A stretch of 64,000 nucleotides of DNA from Gymnopus androsaceus JB14 (Eukaryota; Basidiomycota; Agaricomycetes; Agaricales; Omphalotaceae). A program made the translations under genes and the position numbers. The DNA is taken from positions 124,001 through 188,000 of the forward strand of contig ML769386.1 in assembly GCA_009733575.1 (NCBI GenBank), read 5' to 3'. Below the pieces are notes generated by a model. It was not told the origin of the DNA. It did no database searches and saw only the letters and a program-made list of their open reading frames with translations. Below are positions 34,810-45,849 of the stretch, one piece after another. Position 1 is the first letter of the stretch. Every line of letters begins with the position of its first letter.

Positions 34810-35638
34810 TCACGGACCGTGACTGAGCGCTGTTGTCCTAGATGTCCTTATTCCGTTCGTCCTGTTTTTCCGGTGGCGAACACAAGCGCGAGACCCGGTA
34901 AAGCCCAACCCGCAGTACTCACACCTCCATTTCTTTTCGATTCCTAGATGCTTGGAATCTACGTGAGCTTCATAGTCAAGTAGTGAGCAATAGAACAGGA
35001 ACTGTGTCGATGGACATACACTGCAGATTGTGTTTGGCGGTGTATATCTTCGGACAAAAGGTGCATTCGAACTTTCTGGTGCTCTTCCTTATTCCGCTCC
35101 TCTGTTGAGATGGCTCTACAATGCTCTAAAGGTAATGAATATAACTCCGTACCGAACTACTGATGATAATGAATTAAAAACTCACCGTCATCGTCGTAGG
35201 TTTCCCCGACTTCAACCTCACCGTTTGGTTACTTTGGCCGCTGTCCCGAGATTGCAGGTCCGCACAGGTTTTTATTGGAGTTCGACACTGAAGCCAGTCC
35301 CCGATCATGGACGAGGACGGCGCCGTCGGGACTGAGGGATGGCTGTTGATAACAGGTCGGTGAGGTAAGTGGGATAGTGACGAGGCCTCGAAAGGCAACA
35401 GTCCTGGGTGAGTTGCACCAGTCGTGGACGAGGATGGTAAATGAGTCAGATAGCTGTCCATAGTGGGTTGTGGAAAGGCAGTGAAGCAGTTATAGTTGCC
35501 AGGCTCGGACGCTATACTCGAGATCTCGTCGGCGGTGAACGGGATAGGTCTTTGGGATATGACTGGTTCGTTGTCCAGGGACAGGCGTAGGAAGTAGTAC
35601 ATGCCTTCGTCTCGAAAATCGAGTGAAAGTGGACTCAT
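34810..35638 (-). CDS. Zinc-finger protein D
   Basis: Three exons (35186-35638, 35020-35125, 34810-34967; phases 0 and 1) give 238 residues with no frame problem. Exon 1 is Ser/Thr/Pro-rich and begins MSPLSLDFRDEGMYYFLRLS. Finger 1 is CTFC-x12-H-x4-H (KIYTAKHNLQSHVDSKH) and is split by the conserved phase-1 intron. Finger 2 begins CEYCGLGFTGSRACVRHRKN and, unlike in the paralogues, has no Cys or His at the expected fourth position; the tail reads TNGIRTSRT instead. Finger 2 may therefore be degenerate or fold with an unusual ligand. Probable nuclear regulator; target unknown. Confidence 0.84.
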
Positions 35639-36645
35639 CGCATTCGCTGGGGAGGAATCGTACAGCGGCAGGAAGGAAGAGGCCTAATCAGTTGCGCACC
35701 CTCCTTTATAGCTCTGGCTTGGACCCTGAAGTAGATACCTTTATTTCGGGGTCATCTTTAAATCTTTTTACTGCGAATTCCGACCGCGCCGTCGTATAAG
35801 AGAAGTAATATGCATATGTCATCAATACAATCCATATTTAAAGGTTCATGCCTCTACGTAAGTCGTACGAAGGAGGTGAGTGAGTGGCTGCCCTAACGGC
35901 TCACGGCTTTCGATAGATCAACGTTGCTACCACTCACAGTGGTATGCGCCTATCGTCTAGTCCCAGTCTCCGCACAAAATACAGGTGTTATTTATCCCGC
36001 AAATTCATCACCGTATCACTGGGGACATCCATCACCGAAAACAAAGTTGACAGGAAAGAAGCTTGAACCAGGTACAAGTCATAGTATCCAAGAGAGGAGT
36101 ATCAAAACGCGGTTGGCATACCTCGAGGCCAGTCTAAATCTATACAATCTTCCCGGCACTTCAGTTCCCAAGCATCAAATCTAAGTATCTATACCGTTTC
36201 AATAGGCAGGCTCTGTACTGAGCCCATGCCAGTAATATTGATCAGTCTTTTGGCGCCTTCGAGGGACGTGTTTGATGCCGAATGAACGATCGCGCGCGCA
36301 TTACAATAGATTACAATGAATGTGGTACACATTTCCTTTCGGGGCAAGTTGTATCATGTCGCTAGCTGATGCTAGGCGCAGAACCTACAAGACGTCAAAG
36401 GAGATATCTCCTTCAAACTAGAGATAGCATGGGCCTAGGAGCTAACACATACGACGTTTAAAGTTGCAGCCACAGCTCTAGGATTCTTGGAACGTTTTAT
36501 CACTTCCCCGATTACCGATACATCGTGGCCCATTCTCCTTGGAGATAGATTCAAAATTGAAGTTCTACAATTTGACAATGACTGATTTATTTTCAAGGCT
36601 TATCTGAACTCTGCATTCGCATTTTCGGTGTGTCCATGTATTCCT
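35639..36645. other. Intergenic stretch, start of diverged repeat unit 2
   Basis: From about 35985 this segment is homologous to 24340 onwards. It holds a second, worse-preserved copy of the finger-2 relic (around 36240-36330, minus). Nothing intact was seen. Confidence 0.5.
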
Positions 36646-37345
36646 TCATTTGCGCCAATTCCTTTCCTTTCCAATTGCCCTCGTTCTCCTCATGATCCTC
36701 GGTATCCTTCCATAATCACTTGGTCTAAAAGGACTTTCGACACTTTCTCTGACGTCGGCAAGTGAAATGGTCTCCGCAATACATACATGCGCATTTCTTC
36801 TCCACGCCAAAATGCTTGTAATCCAAATGATCTGCAAATGTGTCAGTGAGTACGAACTTGAAAGGCTGTATTGACCGACATGCATTGGAGATTGTGTTTC
36901 GCTGTATATGACTTGTATAGCCTATGAAGACAGTGGAACCTTCTCTACTCCTAGTCGCACCGAGTCTGGCTTAGTTTCTAATTATGAATATATTCACTTC
37001 GAGTGATAACACTCACTGTCACTGCCACAGTTCTTCCTGTCAAGCTCAATTGATCAAGGTGTTGTGCTATAGTTTCACAGCCTCAACCATACGCTAGCAA
37101 TTGTGAGTCGAAAGTGAAACAAGCCTTGGCTAGAGCTCATTACTGGAAGATGCCATTGCACCGGACGGAGCTGAAGAATTAATGAAATCAGGTTGCGGGA
37201 TGGTTGCGAATCATTCAGTCTCGGCCATTATGATTGTCCCCAGTGCGCTGGAGATCTGATCTGATGTAGTGTAAAGGGATGGGAGGCATGAAACAATTAG
37301 TGGTTGTCAGGTTCATCTTGCACTGAAAGGGATCCATCAAGAAAA
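36646..37345 (-). pseudogene. Zinc-finger gene B' (decayed copy of B)
   Basis: The start codon region (MDPF after a cat at about 37330), the GC splice donor context and the finger-2 Cys pair (GVEKKCACMYCGDHFT) are still visible. Finger 2 has lost about 25 bp, including its His, so CMYCGDHFT joins almost directly to RRQRKC. Exon 1 has several indels. It cannot encode a complete zinc-finger pair. Confidence 0.8.
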
Positions 37346-39476
37346 TGCCTATGGGGAGGAAGAAAAAAAGAATAGATCTGTCGGAATCGTCGAATCGCAT
37401 GAAGCTAAGGGAGAAAACATACGGTGATAAGGTAGGAAGGAGACCTCCAAGCTCAACCGCCCCGATCGACCCTCTTTTACATCTGTGGACCCTTTGCCAA
37501 TATATGCATATGCCACAAGGTTCATCCTTAGCTGGACGGCGTTTTGGACTAGCTGTTCAATGCCGTTTAAACTGCCACGAAGAAGAGCATATTTTCATCT
37601 AAGTACTTCCGTTATCGAATGAGCGAGAGAACCAGCCCGCTCACTTTTACACCTTTCGCAATTGCATTCCGATGCAGACAGTGCGCAAGCGCCTTGAACA
37701 ATCGAGCCTACCGGAGCCGGCGGACATACGCGATATCAGTTCTGAATTAAGTTCATCAGTTCTTTCGATGATAAGTAGACTCGGAGCTGGTAGCTTATAC
37801 TCACTCGATATTCACAAATGCTCGCAGCCATATATACATCCATTCTCCAATTCTGCATTATCATGATATTGACCCATTCATCAACGCATATAAACTTCTG
37901 GAGCCACAGCTGATTTCCTAGAGCCTGTGACGAAGATATCGTGTCCTCTCGACGATGAGGAAGCGTTTATACTATCTAATACGGGGACACGCGTCTTTTT
38001 ATGAGGATAAGAACCGGTCTTTTCGACTCGCCTTCATTCTTCTCATTTCTGATCTGACACTCCTACGACATAAAGAAGTAGGAGCCAGATATATATCATC
38101 TTTAAGGTAGGTCCTTACCAAAGGCATGGTTTCAGGCACCGCTGGATAGGAGCCTGGAGGGAAGGTTGCTCTAGACAAGTTGCAACGATACTTTCAGGCC
38201 CATTCCTGTGAGCTGGTATGAACATCGAATCCCTGAAGCTGAAAGGAGGAAAATACAGCTCACTTGTGCAGGGATATTGCCACAGATATTGTAGAGGAGG
38301 AGTTTGGTTCGCTGGGGAACCGAGACTAAGCAGTCGTGAGGAGAGGGACGCGTCTGGGGGTGAATCGGGATGGCAGGAGGTGTCTACAGGCACCTAGACC
38401 AAGAGTGAGTGGGTGTTGGGGGTATTGGAACCGGCCAAAGAGGTCTATTGATGCAGGATCGATGTCCGCGTAGATAGAGAATGAAGGTGAATAAAAGGAA
38501 CTACTGGAAACAATGATCCAAGTAGTTATAGATGATTAAACGGATTGATCGGTGCAATAAACGGATAATAAGCTCGAAATGCGCGATTACGACGAGCCCT
38601 GCAGCTACGACGAGCTTACCACTCGTTGGTGGTTTGGGACAGGAAGAACGTATATATTTGTTTGGACGCAAGGTCCCTTATACTCGAAAATAAGTACAAA
38701 TTATAAAGTAAGAAATACGTACAAAATTGGTCTCCACTCGGATCGGATTAGACTTCAAATCGCGTCCGCGCAATAGAATATGCAAACCAAGGCATATATA
38801 TGCCTTGGCTGTAATTCCCATGCAAAAGACACGCTGGGAATAGGCCCAGTACGCTGTCTTCACCTCCCCAAAATCATATCAGTTGTAAGTAATGATAAAA
38901 CGAATGAATAAAAGAATAAAGTAAAATTCGTACCAATATCTTGAATTATGTACGGACCGAATAAGAAAGAAGAGATAGAAGCAAGGTCGGGGAATTGAAT
39001 GTCCGGTGTGGACTGGAAACGAAGAAGGTCGTATCGCGGAATTCTACCTGGCAAGCAGGTAGCCCTTCCACAATATCATCATCGCACCATTTCTTTCTCT
39101 ACCCTTAAGCCGATTAGAAGGTACCGGGCCTTGGAAGAATGTGGGCTGGGACTTCCTACTTGGACGTGGAGACATTCTTACCAAAACTGGCAATTCCTGT
39201 CGTCGTCAGAAAGTTATACAAGTGCAACTTTAAATTTGGTACAGTTAATTAATGCTCTGGGCTCTAGCCCACCAGGGTAAATCGAAACAGGGTTCGGAAC
39301 ACTAGTAAGTACATTGAATGTGTCGCCGATACTGGCATGTGGCCATGGGCGCAGAGCTAGGACGGGAACGTAACTGGCGTGGATTTTATAATTGTTTCGT
39401 GGAGAATTGGAGGAGCGAGGAAGGTGATGTACATGTATGGTCATGAGTGAAGGAAAAAGGTCGCCATATTAATTTA
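37346..39476. other. Noncoding part of the diverged repeat unit
   Basis: Between B' and C. It parallels 25776-27115 of unit 1. In unit 1 a minus-strand frame (26225-26491) reads SSQALGNQLWLGLERSL, but the matching sequence here (about 37870-38010) is full of stops, so this frame is not conserved. No gene is called. Confidence 0.5.
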
Positions 39477-40758
39477 CTAGATGATATATGAGCGTCTGTG
39501 TCCTTCCCGCGAACCGAATTGCTCACCATAATGTGTTAGCGAAGTGGATGCATGCATCTGACAGGTCTTTTGGTGCCTTTTAAGGACATGCTTGGTACCA
39601 AATGAAAGACCGCACGCATCGCAACGGTATGGTCTGTATCCTGAGTGTGAGTTGATATGGTCTACAAAATCTCTAGCAAGTAAGCACCGTGCAAGCGTCA
39701 GGACTCACTGGTCAGGTTATGGCGCGCGGTGAACGTTTCGCAGCAATGAGGACATTTGTGCAATCTCGTCCCTTGTTTGCTTGGTCCACGCCGTCTCCTG
39801 CTAGCGGCTAACACTTTGGGCGAAGCCACCGTCTTCTTCGGTGGCATATATTCGGGGCAGCGGGACGCGGCGACGTGAAGGTCGAAAGGATAGAGCGGAT
39901 CCTCTTCATGTTTCGGCTCTGATATCTCAGGAGAGATCTTCTTTGGTGGCATATATTCGGGGCAGCAGGACGAGGCGACGTGAAGGTCGAAAGAATAGAG
40001 CGCATCCTCCTCATGTTTCGGCTCTAAGATCTCAGGAGAGATCGTACAACTAGTGGAAACTCCAGTAGGATCGTGACGGAATTCCCGAAATGTAGTTTGT
40101 TCTGACAGATGACGACCATCATCATTTTCAGAAGCAGCAAGGTAGCGGCATGGGTGTCCGTTAATGAAGAAGCCCGGAAAATCGGACAGCGTCGAACTTT
40201 GGGGAGATCCAGAGTCGTAGTACCGGTTTGTATTTGAATAGAGGGGTGAATAGTACGGGGATGTAGCATCAGTGGATGCGCTCGAAGGAGAGGCGTTCCA
40301 AGATGGCGATGATGAGATCGACTCATGCTGATAGCCTATGTTCTCGACCAGAACATCAATCCGAGGTGTCGATTTCACATCAGTCTGCTCTAGGCCTTCG
40401 AAGTGATGTGGCTGGAATGTAGTTGATTCGTTGAAGACGACAGACTGAGGTGAATGATGAAAGCTAAACGTCGGCTCGCATGCAATGCTGCTGCTATAGC
40501 TATGAGCATCAGAGGTGAACTGGCTGAAGTCCGCAGCACTGCCAGAACCCGTAGAGTCCTCAACTTGTTCAACGGGAGGATAAATCTGATCTGCCCGGAA
40601 GTGATTGTATGCCTGATGTGTATTATCGGGCCCTTCAAAATGTGAAGGGGAGAAGGAGGCCCGAGTATCCCAAGGCCTATACGACAGCAGAGTTGTCAGA
40701 AAAGATATCAAGCTTGAGAAATGACTCACCCAGGATAAGTCGAATCGCTAGAGGTCAT
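39477..40758 (-). CDS. Zinc-finger protein C
   Basis: Three exons: 40730-40758 (29 nt, MTSSDSTYPG), 39709-40676 and 39477-39661, giving 393 residues with correct phases. Exon 2 is Ser/Pro/acidic-rich and contains a 35-residue tandem duplication (ISPEI.EPKHEED..). Finger 1 is CPHCCETFTARHNLTNHINSH (CX2C..HX3H) and finger 2 CDACGLSFGTKHVLKRHQK followed by TC (C2HC). The acceptor was placed at TTTTGTAG and not at the earlier CTAG because only that choice gives the canonical Leu-x2-His spacing. A basic stretch RRRRGPSK before finger 1 may act as nuclear localisation signal. It is the intact partner of the broken C1 and probably a DNA-binding regulator. Confidence 0.88.
39839..40048. repeat. 105-bp in-frame tandem duplication within zinc-finger gene C
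   Basis: Two copies, 105 bp apart, share tggcatatattcgg and the rest of the unit; they encode 35 residues ending PEYMPPKK. The broken C1 has only one unit, so the duplication is younger than the C/C1 split or was lost in C1. Confidence 0.85.
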
Positions 40759-41984
40759 TGCACAGCGTTGAAGATGCGTCCGATGATAAACTTGAAGTAA
40801 ACGTAGGGATCCATAAAGTTGTTATAAGTACACCAGCAAGTGTGAATTCCGAAGATTCCTGGAAAGCCTTAAAGACAGCCATATTTTCTCTGGACAGCAA
40901 TTTGAATCACGGTTCATGCTGTTCAAGAACCGTCACAGCTACGGGGACATTGGCTGTTCATGCTCAGAACAGGGAATGTTAATTTTTCGGGGATGAGCAC
41001 GCACACGCGGAACTTAACAAATACTCATCCAAGTTGCCCGTTGAATGCACAACTACTAAGATAATCAGTTGCGATATCATATTGTGTGCATGATCATGAG
41101 TGATGTGGCGCCCAAGACTCTGGTTGGGTCGTGAGATAGGTTCTTTACGCTGGAGCTTTCATTTCGGAGGCTCGGATCGTCTAATGTGAAGATCGATACT
41201 CGTAGAATACAAAACTGGACAGGACCGTTAATAAAGTTAATGAAGTTAATGAACTATTAACTTTTAAGAACCATCCAATCGAGCTTACTCGTCTGATGAC
41301 CTTCGAATAGAGATGGTTAAAGTTAGGAGAAAACGCGACAGCAACAATTCCCGTCTAACAACAAGAGTTGTAAGATAACAGGATGGTGCTGTATGATGAG
41401 AAACTGGAAGAAAATGCCCAGTCAGAACTAAATACACCTAAAGACCTGCGCAATGCGCCTACATGGATGTTAATGAATATGAGTGAGTAATCTGTAACTC
41501 ATTCACATATCGGATAACCAAGCCCTCCAATTCAGCTAGGCGCTTTCTAAATTTGGCGGCTTGTATGAACGGTTAAATTGCGTTACTTGGGTGTGGGGAA
41601 ACCTGGAAACCTAGTTTTTTCATTGGAGGAGCCCGAGGAGCTGTAGCAAAGTAACTTGAGCCCTCATTCGCGCGCATGAATATCCACCATCAAGATTGTT
41701 TACAAGGACTTTCATGCTCGAGAAGGACGGGACGGAGGGCGACCCCTAATAGGTGCATATAGAACATGCACGGTTATTGAATTCCAGGGGGAGAGTCCTT
41801 CAAATTGTGTTAATCTTCTGATATCTTCCAAAACAGCGCTGCTATAAACACTTACGGACAAGTACAGCGTTCAAGAGATTCTGAAGTCACAAGTTGGGCA
41901 GAACAGTCCCATAGCGGTATAGAAATCCCAAGAGCCCAAGGCTTCTAGTTGGCGGCACCATGGAAACACTAGCCTATCGCAGAA
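40759..41984. other. Intergenic region, AT-rich
   Basis: Upstream of protein C and before the satellite-like array. Short repeats of ttaatgaagttaatgaa lie near 41230-41260. No coding sequence, RNA or transposon end was recognised. Confidence 0.4.
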
Positions 41985-43700
41985 GATGGCATTGCTCTAG
42001 GATCGTTCTATGGAGAACAGAAGAAGGATAAATCGAGCGAGAAGAGAGGTGGAAAAGGTGCCCATTTGTCGGACCCAATCGGGGGATGAGCTGTTAAGAC
42101 ATAGAGGCAGAGGGTTTCCTAGCGTAAGTATAGATTGTTTAGTCGATTTCTTGCAAGAAATGAATGGACCTCTGTTACTCTTGGAAGAGATGATTTCTCA
42201 GCAAGAAAAGTCTCCAAAGTACATAGCTCTACTTCCGTAACATGAACTATCGCATCCAGATATCACGTCAGGGTGAAAGCAGGAACCGATTCTGAGAAAC
42301 GAGGTGGAAAGGAAGCGCAGTGTCGCAGCTTTGTCGGAGTAGCAGCCCTACTTCCACTTTCCGTAACATATGAACTATAGTATTCAGATATCACGTCAGA
42401 ATGAAAGCGGGAACCGATTCCGAGAAGATAGTTGGAAAAGAAGCCCACAGCGTTGAATCTTTGTCGGAGCAGGAGCCAATCGGGGAAGTTGATAAGAACC
42501 GAGTGATGTCTTAGCCTAGTAACAAAGCTGTTAGTATAAACTCTATGATGGATTAATTGTGCAAGTGAATGAGTATACCTCTGTTCCTCTCCGATGAGAT
42601 GAAATTTCCCAGCAAGGTGCAGTCCTCTGTTTTCGCACATGAACAATCGCATTCATATACCATCACCGAGCGGATGGTCATTGAGCTTTTCTCGTCACTT
42701 GTAGGAACCTCTTTCGCCCGGAATCGCTGTTGGAACGAACAAACACATGCTTCAAGTAAACTTTACGGTCATCATTCCAAATATGAGATCTGCAAACGGG
42801 ACTCACTTCCGGAGGATGGTATTTCTCTAGAATCGTTCTATAGAGCGAGCGGGAAGAGAAGAAAGGTGCCCATTTGTCGGGGACCCAATCGGGGGATGAG
42901 CTGACAAGACATAGAGGAAGGGGTGGCCTAGCGTAAGTATAGAATCGATTTCAAATGAGTGCACCTCTGTTACTCTTCGAAGAGATGAGATCTCAGCAAG
43001 GAAAGTCTCCAAAGTAGCTCTATTTCTAGCATATGAGCCTTCGTATCTAGATATCACGTCAGGATGAAAGCGGGAACCGATTCTAAGGTGGAAAAGAGCG
43101 CGGTGTCGCAGCGATGTCGGAGTAGGAGCACTACTTCCTCTTTCCGTAGCATATGAGCTATATTCAGATATACGTCAGGATAAAGCGGGAACCGATTCTG
43201 AGAAGCGAGGTGAAAAAGAGCGCACAGTGTCGCAGCGTTGTCGGAGTACTAGGAGGCCTACTTCCACTTTCCGCAACATATGAACTATCGTATTCAGATA
43301 TCACGTCAGGATGTAAGCGGGAACCGATTCTGAGAAGCGAGGTGGAAAAAGAGCCCACAGCGTCGCAGGAGCTAATCGGGGGTGTTGATAAGAACCCTAG
43401 GAAGGCGACGGAGTGATGTCTTAGCCTAGTAACAAGCTGTTGAGTATAGACTGTATTGCAAGTAAATGAACGTACCTCTGTTTCTCTCCGATGAGATAAA
43501 ATTTCCCAGCAAGCAAGTCCTCTACTAGGCACATGAGCCATATATCACAGCGGCTTTTCTCGTCACTTGTAGGAACCTCTTTCGCCGGGAATCCGAAATA
43601 CTGCTGGAACGAACAAACACATGCTTGAAGTAAACTTTACGGTCATCATTCCAAATATGAGATCTGCAAGCGGGGCTCCCTTCCGATCGTCTCCTTTCAC
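41985..43700. repeat. Complex satellite-like array of about 0.12-kb and 0.8-kb units
   Basis: A short module around tcagatatcacgtcaggatg, continuing gcgggaaccgattctgaga, recurs near 42250, 42375, 43030, 43155 and 43285. A longer module (cccatttgtcgg..acccaatcgggggatgagct; tctcagcaagraaagtctcc) occurs at about 42000-42260 and 42790-43060, and another (gtcacttgtaggaacctctt) at 42698 and 43563. Units carry indels, and each is preceded by gtaagtatag-like splice-donor words. No transposon ends or protein domain were recognised. The array abuts RRN3. Confidence 0.75.
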
Positions 43701-43742
43701 GGAGGACACATCATTCAACCAACTCTCCCTTCCAATCAAGCG

Positions 43743-44961
43743 ATGTTGGCTCAATTAAACCAACTCGCCTCTTCAGTCCCATCGACGCCCACATCAACCA
43801 ATCCACCATGGAATCAACCTCCATTACCGCTACCAACCAAAAAGGTGCTTCGTAACCAATTCCACGCCTTCTCTCCATATTCGACCGCACCATCCTGCGC
43901 ACATTTAAATCCAGATATACACAGTTCCTCCTCTTCTGGTAACTTCTCTAGACCCCGAATTCTCGGACATATTCCAGGGAATGCTCGTAGACCGCGCCCT
44001 CTTCCAACCAGCGGACTTTGATCCTAGCAACGGCAACTCTACGCCAACTCCAATAGTTACTCGCGCCGCTGCAGCATCATACATCGGGAGCTTTGTTAGT
44101 CGGGCAACATTTGTCGACCGACAAGGCGCGAGACGCGTCGTTGGCGTGTTGTGCGAGTTTTTAAAGGTTCATCTAGATGGTGTAGAAAGTATTTTGAAAA
44201 CAGCTACTTTGTCGTCTAATAATACTCGTGCTGTATATGCGGCTATCGAGGCGTTGAATGTGATTGGAGATCAGAATACGGTTTTTTATGCCGTGGCGCA
44301 GGCTCTGTTCTTGATCTTTTGTTTTCGGTGGAGAGATTTGTTGGAGGATGGGGAGGAGGAGGAGGTACCTATGAAGGGCGCCAAGTCTGAGGGGGGAGGA
44401 AGAGGAAAGAAATGGATGAAGCAATTGGATGTAGTGCAGAGGGTTGTCAACTCCGTGTTAAATCCGCTAAAGGTCAGTGTCGGTCTAGGTCCTTTGCAAT
44501 TTCTCCTTTGCTAACGCACGTTTGTTAGGTCTGCTCACCAAACGTGGCCAGTCAATTCGCGCGCGTAGCGCACGCGACAGACTTTCTCTACTGTTACACC
44601 ATCCTAGAATCCAACCGTCGCTCTGACGCGTCTTCTTCCAGCGATGGGATCACTCACCAGATTAGCCTCTCCGCTCTCACGCATGGTCTTCATCTCACCT
44701 CTGAACTCAACACTTTTTTCCTTTCGATCCTTACAAGCTACCTAAATCTGGTGTGTATATCCAGGAGGTCTATCGTGAATGGGCTTCTGTTGCTATAGAT
44801 GAGGAATCTGATGATGATGAAGATGCGTCCGATGAGGACGAGGATGAGAGGGGGATGGGGATGGGGATGATATTACTGCGCATGCTATGAGCGATTTCAC
44901 TATGCCCATGTCGATTTCGATAGCTGAGGAAGACGAGAGTGGGGCTGCTTCTGCTCAGGGA
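43743..44961 (+). pseudogene. RRN3: RRN3 (RNA polymerase I initiation factor), truncated and frameshifted
   Basis: Clear RRN3/TIF-IA segments in order: FDRTILRTFKSRYTQFLLFW (about 43880-43938), SLDPEFSDIFQGMLVDRALF, RAAAASYIGSFVSRATFVDR (about 44070-44120), AVYAAIEALNVIG, VVNSVLNPLK then intron 44475-44528, VCSPNVASQFARVAHATDFL, FFPFDPYKLPKS and an acidic tail running into the N gap. Rrn3 bridges Pol I and core factor for rRNA transcription in the nucleolus. Frames change at least four times: near 43855, at 43938 (one base missing in TGGTA), in the T run at 44714-44719, and in the G run near 44855. The N-terminal HEAT-repeat half is missing: a short Pro-rich start (MLAQLNQLASSVPS) joins directly to the middle of the protein, just after the satellite array. 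Either a partial copy or a badly assembled true gene. Confidence 0.8.
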
Positions 44962-44986
44962 NNNNNNNNNNNNNNNNNNNNNNNNN
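44962..44986. other. Assembly gap, 25 N
   Basis: Exactly 25 Ns inside the C-terminal part of RRN3. Unlike at the first gap, no overlap between the flanks was seen. Confidence 0.99.
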
Positions 44987-45269
44987 TCCCCGAGCGATCG
45001 TTCTGGGCGCTACACATGAATTGACGTTTCGTCATGAAAGATCAATGGCGCAATCCTCGTTATCTCACCGGTCTATTTTATGCAAATATTTCTGTACACG
45101 AAAAGCACTGATGATCGACGACGTACATAAGTATCCTACACTCCCCCGGGATACAGAATTGAGTGGGACTCTGCGACCCAAGAATTCAAGCCCATTCCCT
45201 GCGTATGTAGTTGTATGGTCGAGATCGACAGTGCCACACCCGCTCTACCACCGATTGGAAATGGTGGAA

Positions 45270-45849
45270 TCAAGCGGTATGTGCTGGTACTTCGTGCGCA
45301 TCCGCCTCCAGGTGGTCGTAAAGAGGTCCCACTGGAGGCTGGAAGATGGATCTGTAAGCCAAGGCAGAAAACTAGAGTAGAGATACGTACGGGAATATTT
45401 CTCTCCCTTTGGGTGATAAGAGTGGTAATCAGTTACACAAAGTTAATGGCAAAGCGGCAGATGACATACCACTTGGTACCGCCAGGGAAGAGCGGGGCTA
45501 GACGGAGATACGCATGAAAAGCCAGTAGGGTTAGATACTGGACAAAGAAATGCTCACAAATGACTGGATCGGGGTGTTGGTTGCGAGCTAGTTCAGCCTC
45601 AGCCTTGTCAAAGATCGCAGCCAGCTGGCGCGGGTCATGGACATTGCTGAAGCAGGTATCGCGTCAGTCCTAGTTGAATATGGAGCAGAAAAAACTCACC
45701 GATTTTTCTCGAATTCAGCCCTTATCGCCAGAGCCCTTCTGCGCCATAGTTCGCGGATGAACAGTCCAATTGAGGCTATCGTTGAGCATACGCCTGTAAA
45801 GAGATTTGACGTAGAGTCTGTGGGCAGCAGAGAATGTGGAGGAGGACAT
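45270..45849 (-). CDS. Mitochondrial complex I LYR subunit NDUFB9/B22
   Basis: Five exons (45700-45849, 45558-45646, 45470-45497, 45391-45406, 45270-45338), including a 28-nt and a 16-nt micro-exon, give 116 residues after removing one extra base. The LYR-type motif is HRLYVKSLYRRMLNDSLNW. The family signature RALAIRAEFEKNRNVHDPRQ follows, then FDKAEAELARNQHPDP and PLFPGGTKWERNIPPP. This accessory subunit sits in the membrane arm of NADH:ubiquinone oxidoreductase on the matrix side and binds acyl carrier protein by homology. One extra base near 45755 (cgcgg) breaks exon 1; in an essential single-copy gene this points to sequence error. Convergent with RRN3. Confidence 0.9.

Larger units (their letters stand above)
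29805..35055. repeat. Near-identical 5.3-kb block, copy 2 (starts at N gap)
   Basis: Partner of 24496-29779. It begins at the gap edge with the same words (gtcagtgtaca) and stays collinear until the middle of zinc-finger gene D. Copy 1 there runs into the gap; copy 2 continues into the rest of the gene. The remaining differences are mostly one-base indels. Confidence 0.9.
35985..40760. repeat. Diverged tandem copy of the B + C unit
   Basis: Collinear with 24340-28760: finger relic, gene B', a conserved noncoding block (caaccctgt/atatgcatatgccaca-type segments near 37500 versus 25940), then gene C. Identity is clearly lower than between the two gap-flanking copies, with many indels. This is a genuine older duplication. 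Confidence 0.85.

Noticed and set aside
40454..40982. Plus-strand frames opposite zinc-finger gene C
   Set aside because: Antisense shadows of a well-supported spliced gene on the minus strand.
41985..43700. CRISPR array
   Set aside because: The repeats are long and degenerate with no regular short spacers, and the genome is eukaryotic.
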